Source: WHSM01 sp036375165 (GTDB lineage: Bacteria; Actinomycetota; Actinomycetes; Mycobacteriales; Micromonosporaceae). From it: a stretch of DNA of 64,000 nt. The position numbers were made by a program, and so were the translations under genes. A model generated the notes under the pieces. It was not told where the DNA came from, did no database searches, and saw only the letters and a program-made list of their open reading frames with translations. Positions 23,702 through 33,250 of this stretch are shown piece after piece. The stretch spans positions 1 to 64,000 of the forward strand of contig DASUSI010000140.1 of assembly GCA_036375165.1 (NCBI GenBank), written 5' to 3'. The first letter of the stretch is position 1; the number at the start of each line of letters is the position of its first letter.

Positions 23702-23779
23702 TGCCGGGGCCGCCGTGGCGGCCCCGGCATCGGGGGTCCTGGAAGCTGAGTGTTCACATCGAGCACTCAACTTCCAGGA
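23702..23779. terminator. Tandem hairpins between two minus-strand genes
   Basis: Hairpin one (23702-23729) pairs TGCCGGGGCCGCC with GGCGGCCCCGGCA. Hairpin two pairs 23737-23752 (TCCTGGAAGCTGAGTG) with 23764-23779 with one mismatch, and is followed on the plus strand by TTTT. They lie just past the stop of the 1185-residue protein gene (23799) and probably end its transcript, keeping it apart from the metallo-beta-lactamase gene. Confidence 0.6.
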
Positions 23780-23798
23780 TTTTCCAGGGAGGGCGGGA

Positions 23799-26700
23799 TC
23801 AGAGCTTCAGGGATTCGATCCGCAGGGACAGTGCCATCCTGCTGTCGGTACGCTCACCGACCCAGGTCTCCGGTGGCTGGTTGAACCGAGCGGTGTAGAA
23901 CGCCGGCTTGCTCAGGTCCGGCAATCCGTGGCCGTCGGAGACGTGCAGCGACACCGTCATGTTGTCCCGCTCGACCACGTACCCGTCGAACAGGCAGTGG
24001 GCGTTGACGACCCCCTGCTTGGCCGGCAACCGGGTCCACTGGCGACGGAACTCGTCGTCGTTGAACCCCAGCAGCGCCCACACCACCTTGTGCTTGGACC
24101 TGACGCCGTCCAGGGAGAGCGAGTCGAGGGTGATCCGGATGTGGGACACCGGAGCCATCCCCTTCGCCCGCCGCAGCCGTACCTCGTACGTGCTGCCGCC
24201 GACGATCTCCCCGGCCTGGCGCTGCAGCACGCTGAACCGCTGCACCTGGCCGTACGGCGTCTTGTGTGACGCCTTGAACGTGAGCAGGCCCCGCAACGAC
24301 CGGCCAGGTGCGACGTGGATCCCCCGGATCTCGGCCCGCTTGCTGGCGTCGAACTCGAAGATCCGCTCCTGGTCGAGTTGCTTGATGAAGTCGTACCGGC
24401 CAAGCCACGGCTCGTCGCCGGGCCGCTGGTACCACTCACCGATGTACTCGCCTTCCCGCGCGCCGTACACGGTGACTCCGTGCAAAGCCCGCTCAGTCAG
24501 TTCGACCGGCTCCAGTATCATGCCGATGGTGCCCTCGGCGAAACTGACCGGCTCGATGATGACATCCAGCGTGTTCTGGTCCGGTAGGGCGTTGTGGAAC
24601 TCGATCGGAACCAGGTACTGATCCGGCCGTGGCCCCGCCGCGTTGATCACGTGCAGGTTCTTCAGCGCGACCCGCTTCTCGGCGCGCACCAGGGCATCCA
24701 CATTGGTCTGCGTTGTGGTGATCGGGTCGTCCGGGCAGGACATCACCGCGAGCAGGCAACTGTGGGTGGTGGCGCCGGCCGGAATCGACCAGTCCCAGGA
24801 CACGATCACCGGGCGGTTCGGCTCGAGCACCGGGATGGTCTTCGCCGGGCCGACCGGGTGCCAGTTCGCCGTGGAGGACAGGTCGAAGTTCGGTGCTGTC
24901 AACGGGTTGGGCAGGGATGGCAGGCCGGTCGCGGCACTGGCGAAGAAGGCCCGCACCCGCACGTTGTTCGCCGTGGCCCAGCCCCGGTTGTGCACCTGCA
25001 GGTGGAACCGGTTGACCTTGGTACGTTGCGGGTCCTCGTGCACCAGGTCGGTGTCGAACTCGACGCCGTCGAACAGCCCGTCCGGGGTGAAGTACGGTGC
25101 CACATCGACCTTGATGTCCGGGCTCTCCCAGTAGTGCACTGAATCGGTTGTGTCGTTCGGGTTGGGCTGTCCGGTCGGCGACGGGAACCGCTCGCCGGTG
25201 TCGAGCAGGCTGTCCCGCAGGTACAGGTCCACCTGCGGCACCACGCTTCCAGGCGCGATGCCCACCTTGTACATGCCACGGCCGAACGTGGCGGCGTAGA
25301 GGGCGTTGTCCTCGGCGTCGACGTGCAGGTCGGCGATGATCGCGTTCGGCAGGCCGTTGTCGAACGCCTGCCAGATGGTGCCGCCGTCCTGGGTCCGGTA
25401 CACACCCGCGTCGGTGCCGACGTACATCGTGGTGGAGTTGTTCGGGTCCAGCGCCACGGCGTTGACGGTGATGTCGGGCAGGTCACCGCTGATGTCGGTC
25501 CAGGTGTTGCCGCCGGTGGTGCTGAGGAAGACGTGACCGGTCCCGAAACCACCGAAGCAGATCACGAGACGGTTCGCGTCGGTCCGGCTGACCGCGATGT
25601 CGGTGATCACCCGGGTGGGCAGCGGCACCGTCGTCTTGTCGGCCCACGGGCTGGTGGCTCCGGCGTCGTCGCTGCGGTAGATGTGACTGCCAGCCGCGGC
25701 GTACACCCGGTTGGCGTTGGACCTCGCCACCGCGATGGCCGCGACCGCTCCGGCCAGCACCTGACTCGATGCGACCCAGTTCGTGGCCAGACCGTCGGTG
25801 CTGCGGAACACCCGCGTGGTGCCGCAGTAGAGCTTGTCGGGGTTGAACGGGTCCATCTCCATCACGCCGACCCACGGCGTGCCGTCCGAGAGTCCTCCGG
25901 TCTTGGAGACCCACGTGTTGCCGCCGTCGGTGGACTTCAGGATGTTTGTGTACTGGGTTTCGGCGTACATGGTGCGCGGGTCGGTGTGGTGAACCATCAG
26001 GTAGCCGCCGTCCGCACCCAGGATGTTGCGCCAGGTCAGGCCGCCGGTGCTCATGTTGGTGCCGTTGTCCTGCGTGCCGCCGCCAACCACGTTGGACAGC
26101 GTGTCCCAGGCGTTGACGTCGTAGAACTGGGTCACGGTCAGACCGTGGCTGACCTTGGAGAAGCTGGCACCCTGGTTCGTGGAACGGTAGACACCACCGT
26201 CGTTGCACTCGTACACGATGGTCGGGTTGCTGGGGGCGAACACCGCGACATGCTGGTCGGCGTGCAGGCCAACGATCGCGGACCAGGTGAGACCGCCGTC
26301 GATGGTGCGCTCGACACCGACGCCGCCGACCAGGATCACGTCCTCGTCATCGGGGGCCACCGCGATCATGTCGCACCAGCCGGTCCAGCCGGCGCCGTGG
26401 CTGCCCGCGACGGTGCTCCAACTCGTCCCCCGGTTGGTGGAAAGGTAGACCGTGCCGACACTCTTGGCGGCGAGGAACTTCGAGCCGTGAGTGCCCGCCG
26501 TACCGATGGTGAGCTTCACCCAGTTGGCGGCCGAGCCAATCGGTCCGGTGGTGAGCTTGGACCAGGTGGCGCCGTTGTCGGTGCTGCGGTAGATCCCGTC
26601 CAGATGGACGCTCGCGTAGAGGTTGTCGGCATCATTCGGGTCGATCACCACGTCGGCGATCTGCCCTGAGAGCACCGTGGTCCAGCTGGCCCCGGCGTTG

Positions 26701-27356
26701 ACGGACCGCTCCAGGCCGCTCTGGCCGGCGACAAAGATCCGGCTGGCGCTGGTCGGGGAGACCGCGACCTTGGAGATCCTGCGGTTGACCAGAGTGGTGT
26801 GCCGGATCCAGGTCGCGCCCGCGTCCGTGGACACGTACAGGCCGGCTCCCGGGTAGGACGGGCCGTAGTTCGGCGTCCACTCTCCGGTGGCGGCGTAGAT
26901 CGTGTCCGGCGCGCTGGGCGCGATCGCGATGCTGCCGAAGTTCATGGTCTCCTGGTCGTCCCACAGCCCTCGCCAGGACTGGCCGGCGTCGGTGGTCTTC
27001 CAGACGCCACCGGAGGCGGCACCCGCGTACACGATGTCGGGGTTGGTGGGGTGCACCGCGATGGACTTGACCCGGCCGTTGACGTTCCGTGGGCCGATCG
27101 AGAACCATGGCGTGCCAGCGCCGGCAGGGCCGTACGCCGCCATGTGGTCGGTGCGGTCGATCTGATTCTTGATCTTGGCGGTCTTGAGCCGCAGGGCGCG
27201 CTCCAGGAACTCGGCGAGTTCCTTGTCGTTTCCGGAGCGACCGATGCGGAACCACTTGGTACGCCACTCGAATTTACGGTTCCGCAATGCGTATTCAGGG
27301 GTGCCATTTTGCCGGGTGACCGGCTGAACAGCCTTGTCACCCTCAGTGGTCTTCAT
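23799..27356 (-). CDS. Large Asp-box (BNR/sortilin-like) beta-propeller protein
   Basis: 1185 aa; AGGAGA six bases before ATG 27356. Residues about 80-690 contain at least nine Asp boxes of the form S/T-x-D-x-G-x-x-W (for example TTDAGQSW, STDAGATW, STDNGATW, TIDGGLTW, STDGGNTW, TQDGGTIW) spaced as in the VPS10/sortilin or xyloglucanase propellers. The remaining about 490 residues form beta-rich domains (VNRFHLQVHNRGWATANNVRVRAFF, an Ig- or CARDB-like strand pattern). There is no signal peptide or membrane segment, so it would be cytoplasmic or leave by another route. No catalytic residue set can be named; function unknown. Confidence 0.82.
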   Translation of the reverse strand: MKTTEGDKAVQPVTRQNGTPEYALRNRKFEWRTKWFRIGRSGNDKELAEFLERALRLKTAKIKNQIDRTDHMAAYGPAGAGTPWFSIGPRNVNGRVKSIAVHPTNPDIVYAGAASGGVWKTTDAGQSWRGLWDDQETMNFGSIAIAPSAPDTIYAATGEWTPNYGPSYPGAGLYVSTDAGATWIRHTTLVNRRISKVAVSPTSASRIFVAGQSGLERSVNAGASWTTVLSGQIADVVIDPNDADNLYASVHLDGIYRSTDNGATWSKLTTGPIGSAANWVKLTIGTAGTHGSKFLAAKSVGTVYLSTNRGTSWSTVAGSHGAGWTGWCDMIAVAPDDEDVILVGGVGVERTIDGGLTWSAIVGLHADQHVAVFAPSNPTIVYECNDGGVYRSTNQGASFSKVSHGLTVTQFYDVNAWDTLSNVVGGGTQDNGTNMSTGGLTWRNILGADGGYLMVHHTDPRTMYAETQYTNILKSTDGGNTWVSKTGGLSDGTPWVGVMEMDPFNPDKLYCGTTRVFRSTDGLATNWVASSQVLAGAVAAIAVARSNANRVYAAAGSHIYRSDDAGATSPWADKTTVPLPTRVITDIAVSRTDANRLVICFGGFGTGHVFLSTTGGNTWTDISGDLPDITVNAVALDPNNSTTMYVGTDAGVYRTQDGGTIWQAFDNGLPNAIIADLHVDAEDNALYAATFGRGMYKVGIAPGSVVPQVDLYLRDSLLDTGERFPSPTGQPNPNDTTDSVHYWESPDIKVDVAPYFTPDGLFDGVEFDTDLVHEDPQRTKVNRFHLQVHNRGWATANNVRVRAFFASAATGLPSLPNPLTAPNFDLSSTANWHPVGPAKTIPVLEPNRPVIVSWDWSIPAGATTHSCLLAVMSCPDDPITTTQTNVDALVRAEKRVALKNLHVINAAGPRPDQYLVPIEFHNALPDQNTLDVIIEPVSFAEGTIGMILEPVELTERALHGVTVYGAREGEYIGEWYQRPGDEPWLGRYDFIKQLDQERIFEFDASKRAEIRGIHVAPGRSLRGLLTFKASHKTPYGQVQRFSVLQRQAGEIVGGSTYEVRLRRAKGMAPVSHIRITLDSLSLDGVRSKHKVVWALLGFNDDEFRRQWTRLPAKQGVVNAHCLFDGYVVERDNMTVSLHVSDGHGLPDLSKPAFYTARFNQPPETWVGERTDSRMALSLRIESLKL

Positions 27357-27576
27357 AGGTTTCTCCTAAGGGAGAGAATTTATACACGGATAGCGCTTCC
27401 CTCACTGTTCGTCCGCCATACGAACCACCCACAGGGCCGGAAGTCCCACCAGAAACTCTGAAAGTCCCCCGGTCGGACAGCGGTACCGATTCGGTCTGTG
27501 CATGACACAACTCGCAGCCTGAGGTCCGGCTATGCTTGTCCGGTCAACCACACAACCTGCGAGAGATGGCCAGTTT

Positions 27577-28362
27577 GTGAATGTCTCGACCGAGCCGCGT
27601 CAGGTGGATCGCGCCAGTCCGCTCCCGCTCTGGGCGCAGCTCTACGAAGATTTGGTACGCCGGCTGGCGGCCGGCGGATTCGGGGCCGAATTCCCGGGCG
27701 AGCACGAACTGGCAACCGAGTACCAGGTCAGCCGGCACACCGTCCGTGAGGCGCTGCGCCGGCTGCGCCAGGCCGGGGTGCTCGACTCCGGCCGTGGGCG
27801 GCGTACCTCCGTACGAACCGCCCGCATCGAGCAACCCCTCGGCGCGATCTACTCGCTGTTCAATGAGGTCCAGGCACGCGGGATGCGGCAACGCAGCGAG
27901 GTGTTGCGGCGCGACACCCGCCAAGACGCCGCCGTGGCCGCACGACTCGGAATCGACCAGGGCACCGAGTTCGTCTTCCTGGAGCGGCTCCGGTTCGCCG
28001 ACGAGGAACCGCTGGCCCTGGACCGGACCTGGATGCGGGCCAGCCTGGCGCGTCCACTGCTCACCGCCGACCTGACCGCCACCGGCCTGTACGCGGAACT
28101 GGCCCGCACCGGGGTACGGATCACCGACGGCCGGGAACGGATCTACGCGGTTCCGCCCTCCGCGGACCAGCGTCGCCGGCTGCACCTGAGTCGAGGGGTG
28201 GCACTGCTCGCGATCGAACGGATCGGACGCGTCGACGGCACACCGGCCGAGTGGCGCGAGACCTTCGTACGGGGCGACCGGTTCAGTGTGGTCGCCGACT
28301 GGGCGCCACACCGGGTGTACCAGATGCAGGTGGCCGACGGCTCGCCGCTGGCGTCGCGCTGA
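27577..28362 (+). CDS. GntR-family regulator with UTRA ligand domain
   Basis: 261 aa from GTG 27577; the ATG at 27532 lies in a likely promoter region (TATGCT at 27531-27536) and is less probable. The winged helix (about residues 15-80) contains LPLWAQLYEDLVRRLAAG, FPGEHELATEYQVSRHTVREALRRLRQAGVL. The UTRA domain (about 95-240) contains FVFLERLRFADEEPLALDRTWM. HutC-type proteins are metabolite-sensing repressors. No obvious target besides itself; the divergent Asp-box gene is 220 bases away and is a candidate. Confidence 0.88.
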   Translation: MNVSTEPRQVDRASPLPLWAQLYEDLVRRLAAGGFGAEFPGEHELATEYQVSRHTVREALRRLRQAGVLDSGRGRRTSVRTARIEQPLGAIYSLFNEVQARGMRQRSEVLRRDTRQDAAVAARLGIDQGTEFVFLERLRFADEEPLALDRTWMRASLARPLLTADLTATGLYAELARTGVRITDGRERIYAVPPSADQRRRLHLSRGVALLAIERIGRVDGTPAEWRETFVRGDRFSVVADWAPHRVYQMQVADGSPLASR

Positions 28363-28409
28363 CCCGCAGCGGCCGGTGACCGGAAATCTGTGACCGATGC
28401 CCGGTCCGG

Positions 28410-28826
28410 CTACGACCGGCCGTTCACCACCCGGGACCGGCCCCGGAACTCCGCTACCACGTCCTCGCCGGAGGTCACCGTCACGTCGTAGATGCCGCTG
28501 CGCCCGTACCGGCCACGCTCAACCGCGGTGGCGACCAGTTCTTCACCGAGCCGGACCGAGCGAACGAACACGATGTCACAAGCCTGGGCAACGGTCGGCG
28601 TGCCGTAGGTGTTGCAGGCGAACGCGAACGCGCTGTCGGCGAGCAGGAACACGTACCCGCCGTGACAGATCGCGTGACCGTTGATCATGGTCTCGCCGAC
28701 CTTCATCCGGGCCGTGGCCCTTCCCGGCGCCACGTCCTCGATCGTGATCCCGACGTTCTGGGAGGCCAGGTCGTCGGCGTACATCGCGTCCGCGCAGCGG
28801 CGCGCGAGATCGTGTGCCTGATTCAT
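28410..28826 (-). CDS. paaI: PaaI-type hotdog thioesterase
   Basis: 138 aa from ATG 28826, preceded by GGAGGG. GHAICHGGYVFLLADSAFAFACNTYG (about residues 50-75), with the active-site Asp in LADSA, is the hallmark of hydroxyphenylacetyl-CoA thioesterase PaaI, which hydrolyses dead-end aryl-CoA thioesters formed during phenylacetate breakdown in the cytoplasm. The rest of the phenylacetate pathway is not nearby, so it is a stand-alone housekeeping copy or belongs to a distant paa operon. It is convergent with the GntR gene, 47 bases away. Confidence 0.85.
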   Translation of the reverse strand: MNQAHDLARRCADAMYADDLASQNVGITIEDVAPGRATARMKVGETMINGHAICHGGYVFLLADSAFAFACNTYGTPTVAQACDIVFVRSVRLGEELVATAVERGRYGRSGIYDVTVTSGEDVVAEFRGRSRVVNGRS

Positions 28827-29026
28827 ACGGTGGTCCCTCCGGGGGAGGACGGTGACGACCGGCACGGCCGTTCCGCGACCAGCCCGGCGCATCGGCCCTG
28901 ACCAGCGCGGTCACAGCGGCGGGCGGCCCCCTCGGCGCTCCCGCCGCCCCAGCGTACGCGGCCGGACGACCCCTTCCGCCAAGGTCAAGGGTCCGAGTTC
29001 TTGTGGTTCGTTCCTAGTGTGGCGCC

Positions 29027-30130
29027 ATGCAGACTCTCGAACCGAAACCATCGAGGCGGTTTCTGCCCGGTGTCCTGATCGGGTCGGTGGTCGTGGTGCT
29101 GCTCATCGGGGTAGGGGCCGCGATCTGGTGGCGCGACAGCGGCGGCGACGCCCAGGGCGGGCGTGTCGCGGCACCGGACGGCCTGGTGGTACGGGTACGG
29201 GACCGGGAGGACCTCAGCCACCTGTCCGAAGGCGGCCACGAGCCGGCGGTGCTGCTCTACCGGCTCTGCCAGCAGCAAGGCTGCGAGTGGCGGACGGTGT
29301 TCCGCGACGGCCGGCAGTACCTGCTCCACCACGTGACGGACGATTCACTCTCGGAGGAGTTGACGGGACTGTCCCCGAACGGTCGGATCGTCGCGGTTCC
29401 CACCGACGCCGGCATGATGTTCCGGGACCTGGTCGCGGGAACCATGCAGCCCGCCGGCTCGCTGCGGAGATACCAGGGCGGCGGCAACGGTACGAGGCGG
29501 GCATGGTCCGACGACGGGCGCTGGCTGGTCCACTACAACGGGTACAACCTCGGGATCATGGTCGACACCGTGACCGGTGAACCGCACCGGCTTCCGGAGA
29601 ACCTCGGCGACATCACGATCGTCGGGGTCACCCGCGACGGCCGGCTGCTCACGATCGCTCCCCCCAAGGCCGACGCGCGCGGCATCGGGGTCGCCGTCGC
29701 CGGGGTGGACGACCTCGACCGCGCCGAATACCGCACCGTGGACCTTTCCGGGGTGCTCAAGGCCCGGGAGAACCTCACCGACGGACGCGACGGCCACGTC
29801 GAGGCGTACGCCTCACCGGACAGCACCCGGATCGCCGTGACGGTGCGCCGGACCGACGACGACCCCGGCGACGTCCGGTGGCGGATGACCGCCGTACTGA
29901 TCATCGATCTGGCGTCGGGCACCGTTGTCAAGCGGCACGACGTCGCCCCGGATACCACCGTCGCCTGCGGCTGGGACGCCACCGGAGTGCAGGTGCTGAC
30001 CGGCCATCCCGCCGATCCCGACACCGGCGGAAACCAGGTGGCCGTCCACTGGCTGGACCCGTGGACCGGTGAGGAGCGGGCACGCGCGACGATCCGGGGC
30101 GAGGCACGGAAGCTGTCACTGCGCTGCTAG
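29027..30130 (+). CDS. Membrane-anchored beta-propeller-like protein
   Basis: 367 aa. A short cytoplasmic N-terminus and one membrane segment (FLPGVLIGSVVVVLLIGVGAAIWW, about residues 12-35) precede an extracytoplasmic domain of repeated strand pairs (LTGLSPNGRIVAVPTDAG, RRAWSDDGRWLVHYNGYN, VGVTRDGRLLTIAPP, AYASPDSTRIAVTV) typical of TolB-like propellers. Cys in LCQQQGCEW may pair. Function unknown. No operon partner. Confidence 0.7.
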   Translation: MQTLEPKPSRRFLPGVLIGSVVVVLLIGVGAAIWWRDSGGDAQGGRVAAPDGLVVRVRDREDLSHLSEGGHEPAVLLYRLCQQQGCEWRTVFRDGRQYLLHHVTDDSLSEELTGLSPNGRIVAVPTDAGMMFRDLVAGTMQPAGSLRRYQGGGNGTRRAWSDDGRWLVHYNGYNLGIMVDTVTGEPHRLPENLGDITIVGVTRDGRLLTIAPPKADARGIGVAVAGVDDLDRAEYRTVDLSGVLKARENLTDGRDGHVEAYASPDSTRIAVTVRRTDDDPGDVRWRMTAVLIIDLASGTVVKRHDVAPDTTVACGWDATGVQVLTGHPADPDTGGNQVAVHWLDPWTGEERARATIRGEARKLSLRC

Positions 30131-30185
30131 CGCCCCCGGCCGGCCGCCCGCTCAGGGCTTGGGTCATCGACTGGCTTTTGCAGCC

Positions 30186-30199
30186 GTTTATCGATAAAC
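30186..30199. promoter_or_regulatory. 14-bp perfect palindrome before the GNAT gene
   Basis: GTTTATCGATAAAC is centred about 32 bases upstream of the ATG at 30225, in an otherwise G+C-rich leader. Its position suits an operator; its regulator is unknown. Confidence 0.4.
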
Positions 30200-30224
30200 C
30201 GTTGAAAGAGTACGGTGAGCGGCC

Positions 30225-30743
30225 ATGGATGCCATCGGTGACGTGTCGGTACGACGGGTCGGGCCGGACGACTGGCAGACCTGGCGGGATGTCCGGCTGG
30301 CCGCCCTGGTCGACTCGCCCGAGGTGTTCCCCGGTGAGTTGGCCCGCGCCCGGGACCATCACGAGGCGGCATGGCGGGAACGGCTCGACCACTCGTATGG
30401 CGTGTGGGTCCTCGCCACGGCGGACTCCACCGCGGGATCGGAACCGGTCGGTCAGGTGGGAGCCTGGCTGCCGTTCGGTTCGGTGCCCAGCCTGGTGCAG
30501 ACCTGGGTCCACCCGTCCTGGCGGGGACGCCGGGTTGGCGATGCCCTGGTCGCCGAGGTGCTGGCCTGGGCCAGGGAGCGGCGGCATGACCGGGTGGACC
30601 TGTGGGTACTGGAAAGCAACCTTCCGGCACGGCGGCTGTACCAGCGGCACGGCTTCACCCCGACCGGGGAGTACGTGCCGTACCCCGACGTGCCGAGAGT
30701 GCGGGAGGAGCGCATGGTGCGGCACCTGAAGGGCGGGCGCTGA
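30225..30743 (+). CDS. GNAT N-acetyltransferase
   Basis: 172 aa. A complete GNAT fold: VRRVGPDDWQTWRDVRLAAL, then VQTWVHPSWRGRRVGDALVAEVLAWARER containing the acetyl-CoA pyrophosphate loop (RGRRVG), and VLESNLPARRLYQRHGFTPTGEYVPY. It transfers an acetyl group from acetyl-CoA to an unidentified amine. Followed after 83 bases by the dihydrolipoyl dehydrogenase gene on the same strand, probably a separate unit. Confidence 0.85.
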   Translation: MDAIGDVSVRRVGPDDWQTWRDVRLAALVDSPEVFPGELARARDHHEAAWRERLDHSYGVWVLATADSTAGSEPVGQVGAWLPFGSVPSLVQTWVHPSWRGRRVGDALVAEVLAWARERRHDRVDLWVLESNLPARRLYQRHGFTPTGEYVPYPDVPRVREERMVRHLKGGR

Positions 30744-30826
30744 AACCACGCCGGCAGCACCGCGCCGAGACCCGGGCCACCCGACGAAACGGGCGCCCCA
30801 CCCGTACCCCGTCCTAAGGTGAAGCC

Positions 30827-32227
30827 GTGGCCGTTCACTTTGACGTCGTCGTGCTCGGAGCGGGCCCCGGTGGGTACGTGGCCGCTGTCCGGGCCGCGCA
30901 ACTGGGAATGAAGACCGCGATCGTGGAGGAGCGCTACTGGGGCGGTGTGTGCCTCAACGTGGGTTGTATCCCGTCCAAGGCGCTGCTGCGCAACGCGGAA
31001 CTGGCCAACCTGGTGCAACACGAGGCCGACACGTTCGGCATCCGGATCGACGGAAAGGTCAGCGTCGACTACACCGCCGCGTTCCAACGCAGCCGCACCG
31101 TGGCCGAAGGTCGGGTCAAGGGTGTCCACTATCTAATGAAAAAGAATTGGATCACCCAGTTCAACGGCTGGGGTTCCTTCACCGATCCGCACACCCTGCA
31201 CGTGGCGTTGTCCGACGGTGGGGGCGAGACCGTGACGTTCTCGCACTGCGTCATCGCGGTGGGTGCCACCACACGGCTGCTGCCCGGCACCAAGTTGTCC
31301 GACAGGGTGGTCACGTACGAGGAACAGATCCTCACCGATCAGTTGCCGGACAGCATCGTGATCGCCGGGGCCGGTGCCATCGGGGTGGAGTTCGGGTACG
31401 TGCTGAGCGCGTACGGCGTGAAGGTCACCATCGTCGAGTTCCTGGACCGGCTGGTACCACTGGAGGACGCCGACATCTCCAAGGAGCTGTCCCGGCACTA
31501 CCGCAGGCTCGGTATCGACGTGATGACCTCCACCCGGGTCGACGCGATCGACGACTCGGGTGACAGCGTGCAGGTGACGGTCACCAAAGGTGATCGGCAG
31601 CAGGTCCTGGAAGCCGACAAGGTACTGCAGGCGATCGGATTCGCCCCCCGGGTGGAGGGCTACGGCCTGGAGAACGCCGGGGTACGCCTCACCGAGCGCG
31701 GTGCCATCGACATCGACGGCCGGATGCGTACCAGTGTGGGGCACATCTACGCGATTGGTGACGTGACCGCGAAGCTGATGCTGGCGCACAACGCCGAGGC
31801 GATGGGTGTGGTCGCGGCGGAGACCATCGCGGACGCCCAGACCATGGAGCTGGACTACGCGATGATCCCGAGGGCCACGTACTGCCAGCCGCAGATCGCG
31901 AGCTTCGGTTACACCGAGGCGCAGGCCCGGGAGCGGGGTCACGACGTCAGGGTGGCCAAGTTCCCGTTCAGCGCGAACGGCAAGGCGCATGGCCTCGGGC
32001 ATACCCCCGGTTTCGTGAAGCTGATCAGTGATACCCGGTACGGCGAGTTGCTCGGCGGCCACCTGATCGGGCCGGACGTCACCGAACTGCTGCCGGAACT
32101 CACCCTGGCCCAGCAGTGGGATCTGACCACCGCCGAGCTGGCACGCAACGTACACGCCCATCCCACCCTCAGCGAGGCGGTCAAAGAGGCGATCCACGGG
32201 CTGGAAGGTCACATGATCAACATGTGA
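30827..32227 (+). CDS. lpdA: Dihydrolipoyl dehydrogenase (E3)
   Basis: 466 aa, GTG start with AAGGTGA upstream. FAD motif VVLGAGPGGYVAAV (8-21), redox pair C42-x4-C47 in GGVCLNVGCIPSK, NAD motif IAGAGAIGVEFGYVLSAYG, second FAD motif GHIYAIGDVTAKLMLAH, and the C-terminal active-site HxHPTLSE. It reoxidises lipoamide of pyruvate, 2-oxoglutarate or branched-chain dehydrogenase complexes, passing electrons to NAD+, and can serve peroxiredoxin systems. No E1/E2 genes flank it, so this is the stand-alone E3, as for LpdC of mycobacteria, with which the end GLEGHMINM agrees. Confidence 0.93.
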   Translation: MAVHFDVVVLGAGPGGYVAAVRAAQLGMKTAIVEERYWGGVCLNVGCIPSKALLRNAELANLVQHEADTFGIRIDGKVSVDYTAAFQRSRTVAEGRVKGVHYLMKKNWITQFNGWGSFTDPHTLHVALSDGGGETVTFSHCVIAVGATTRLLPGTKLSDRVVTYEEQILTDQLPDSIVIAGAGAIGVEFGYVLSAYGVKVTIVEFLDRLVPLEDADISKELSRHYRRLGIDVMTSTRVDAIDDSGDSVQVTVTKGDRQQVLEADKVLQAIGFAPRVEGYGLENAGVRLTERGAIDIDGRMRTSVGHIYAIGDVTAKLMLAHNAEAMGVVAAETIADAQTMELDYAMIPRATYCQPQIASFGYTEAQARERGHDVRVAKFPFSANGKAHGLGHTPGFVKLISDTRYGELLGGHLIGPDVTELLPELTLAQQWDLTTAELARNVHAHPTLSEAVKEAIHGLEGHMINM

Positions 32228-32239
32228 TCCCAGGGCGGT

Positions 32240-33250
32240 TCAGAGGGGGTCGGGGCGGTCCACAGCCTCGGACTCCGGACGTCGTGGCGTCTGCGGCACA
32301 TCGCCAACGTCCACCGGCAACCCGAGGTGCAGCACCAGGTACGGGGTGCCCATCCCGGACAGCACCCGGTGCAGGGCTGCCCGCCCGGCAGGTACCTCGA
32401 TCACCGAGCTGACCGGTCGTACCACGACGCCGTGGTGGGTCGCGGTGAGCCATACCGCTGACAACGCCTCCCCCGCGGCGAGCCAGGAGGACGGCTGGTC
32501 TCCGTTGCCGTACAGCACGACGTACTCGCCCTGGGTCTGATAGCCCATGCCACGTGGCGGCAGCGACCCCTCCGGGACACCCGCCGTCGCACCTTCCGGA
32601 ACGCGGCTCCACCGCTCCAGCTCCCACCGGTAGTCCGGCTCGGCGAGTTGTACGACGTCGGCGTGTTCGGCGGCGACGACGATCCGTCTCGCCTGGTCGG
32701 CCGGCAGCACGTGGAGCCAGACGGCGTGCTCGGCCACGGCCTGCCTGAGTTCGGACAGCACCGCCTCCGGCACCGGGCGGTCGGCCACCCCCCGCCGGTC
32801 GGTACGCCTGCGCAGCGCCGCTTCGAGCATGTCGGCCGCCGCACTCGTCGGCGTCCCGGGCTCGCCCACGGTCACCTCGGCCAGCAGAGTGGACCGGTCG
32901 GAGTCGGAGAACCGGCGCACCTGCGTCGGGTAGCCCATCGCGTGCAACGCCACCCGGACGTGGTGCAGGGCCGCGCCGCAGGAGAGCACCATCAACCGCC
33001 CGTCGGGGTCGGCCACGCTCAGCGTCCACCGTGGATCCGCCCGCAGTTCCAGGTGATCGCCGGTCACGCTCCAGTGCCACGGCTGCGTGTTGTGCACCGA
33101 GGGCGCCCGCAGCGCGAGCCGGGCCGCCGCCGCGAGCGCTGCGGGCAGGTCCGACGGCCGCCGGGACAGCGCCGACAGTCCGGCGGCGGTCAGCTCCCCG
33201 GGGTCGACTGCGTGGCCTTGGGACCACTCGGGTTTCGAATCGCTCGGCAT
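32240..33250 (-). CDS. Acg/nitroreductase-family FMN-binding protein
   Basis: 336 aa. RLALRAPSVHNTQPWHWSV (about residues 43-61) is the signature of the Acg (Rv2032-like) branch, double-length nitroreductase relatives that bind FMN but have a lid closing the active site. Later blocks LMVLSCGAALHHVRVALHAMGY, RRTDRRGVADRPVPEAVL and TATHHGVVVRPVSSVIEVP agree. In mycobacteria such genes belong to the dormancy regulon and may store flavin; here the role is inferred only. It is convergent with the dihydrolipoyl dehydrogenase gene (12 bases) and divergent from the lasso cluster. Confidence 0.85.
   Translation of the reverse strand: MPSDSKPEWSQGHAVDPGELTAAGLSALSRRPSDLPAALAAAARLALRAPSVHNTQPWHWSVTGDHLELRADPRWTLSVADPDGRLMVLSCGAALHHVRVALHAMGYPTQVRRFSDSDRSTLLAEVTVGEPGTPTSAAADMLEAALRRRTDRRGVADRPVPEAVLSELRQAVAEHAVWLHVLPADQARRIVVAAEHADVVQLAEPDYRWELERWSRVPEGATAGVPEGSLPPRGMGYQTQGEYVVLYGNGDQPSSWLAAGEALSAVWLTATHHGVVVRPVSSVIEVPAGRAALHRVLSGMGTPYLVLHLGLPVDVGDVPQTPRRPESEAVDRPDPL

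Noticed and set aside
22192..23898. 568-codon plus-strand frame opposite the metallo-beta-lactamase/rhodanese gene
   Set aside because: Composition is that of an antisense frame and it runs through the operator and the tandem hairpins.
25323..26669. 448-codon plus-strand frame opposite the Asp-box gene
   Set aside because: Antisense shadow; the minus strand has regular Asp boxes throughout this stretch.
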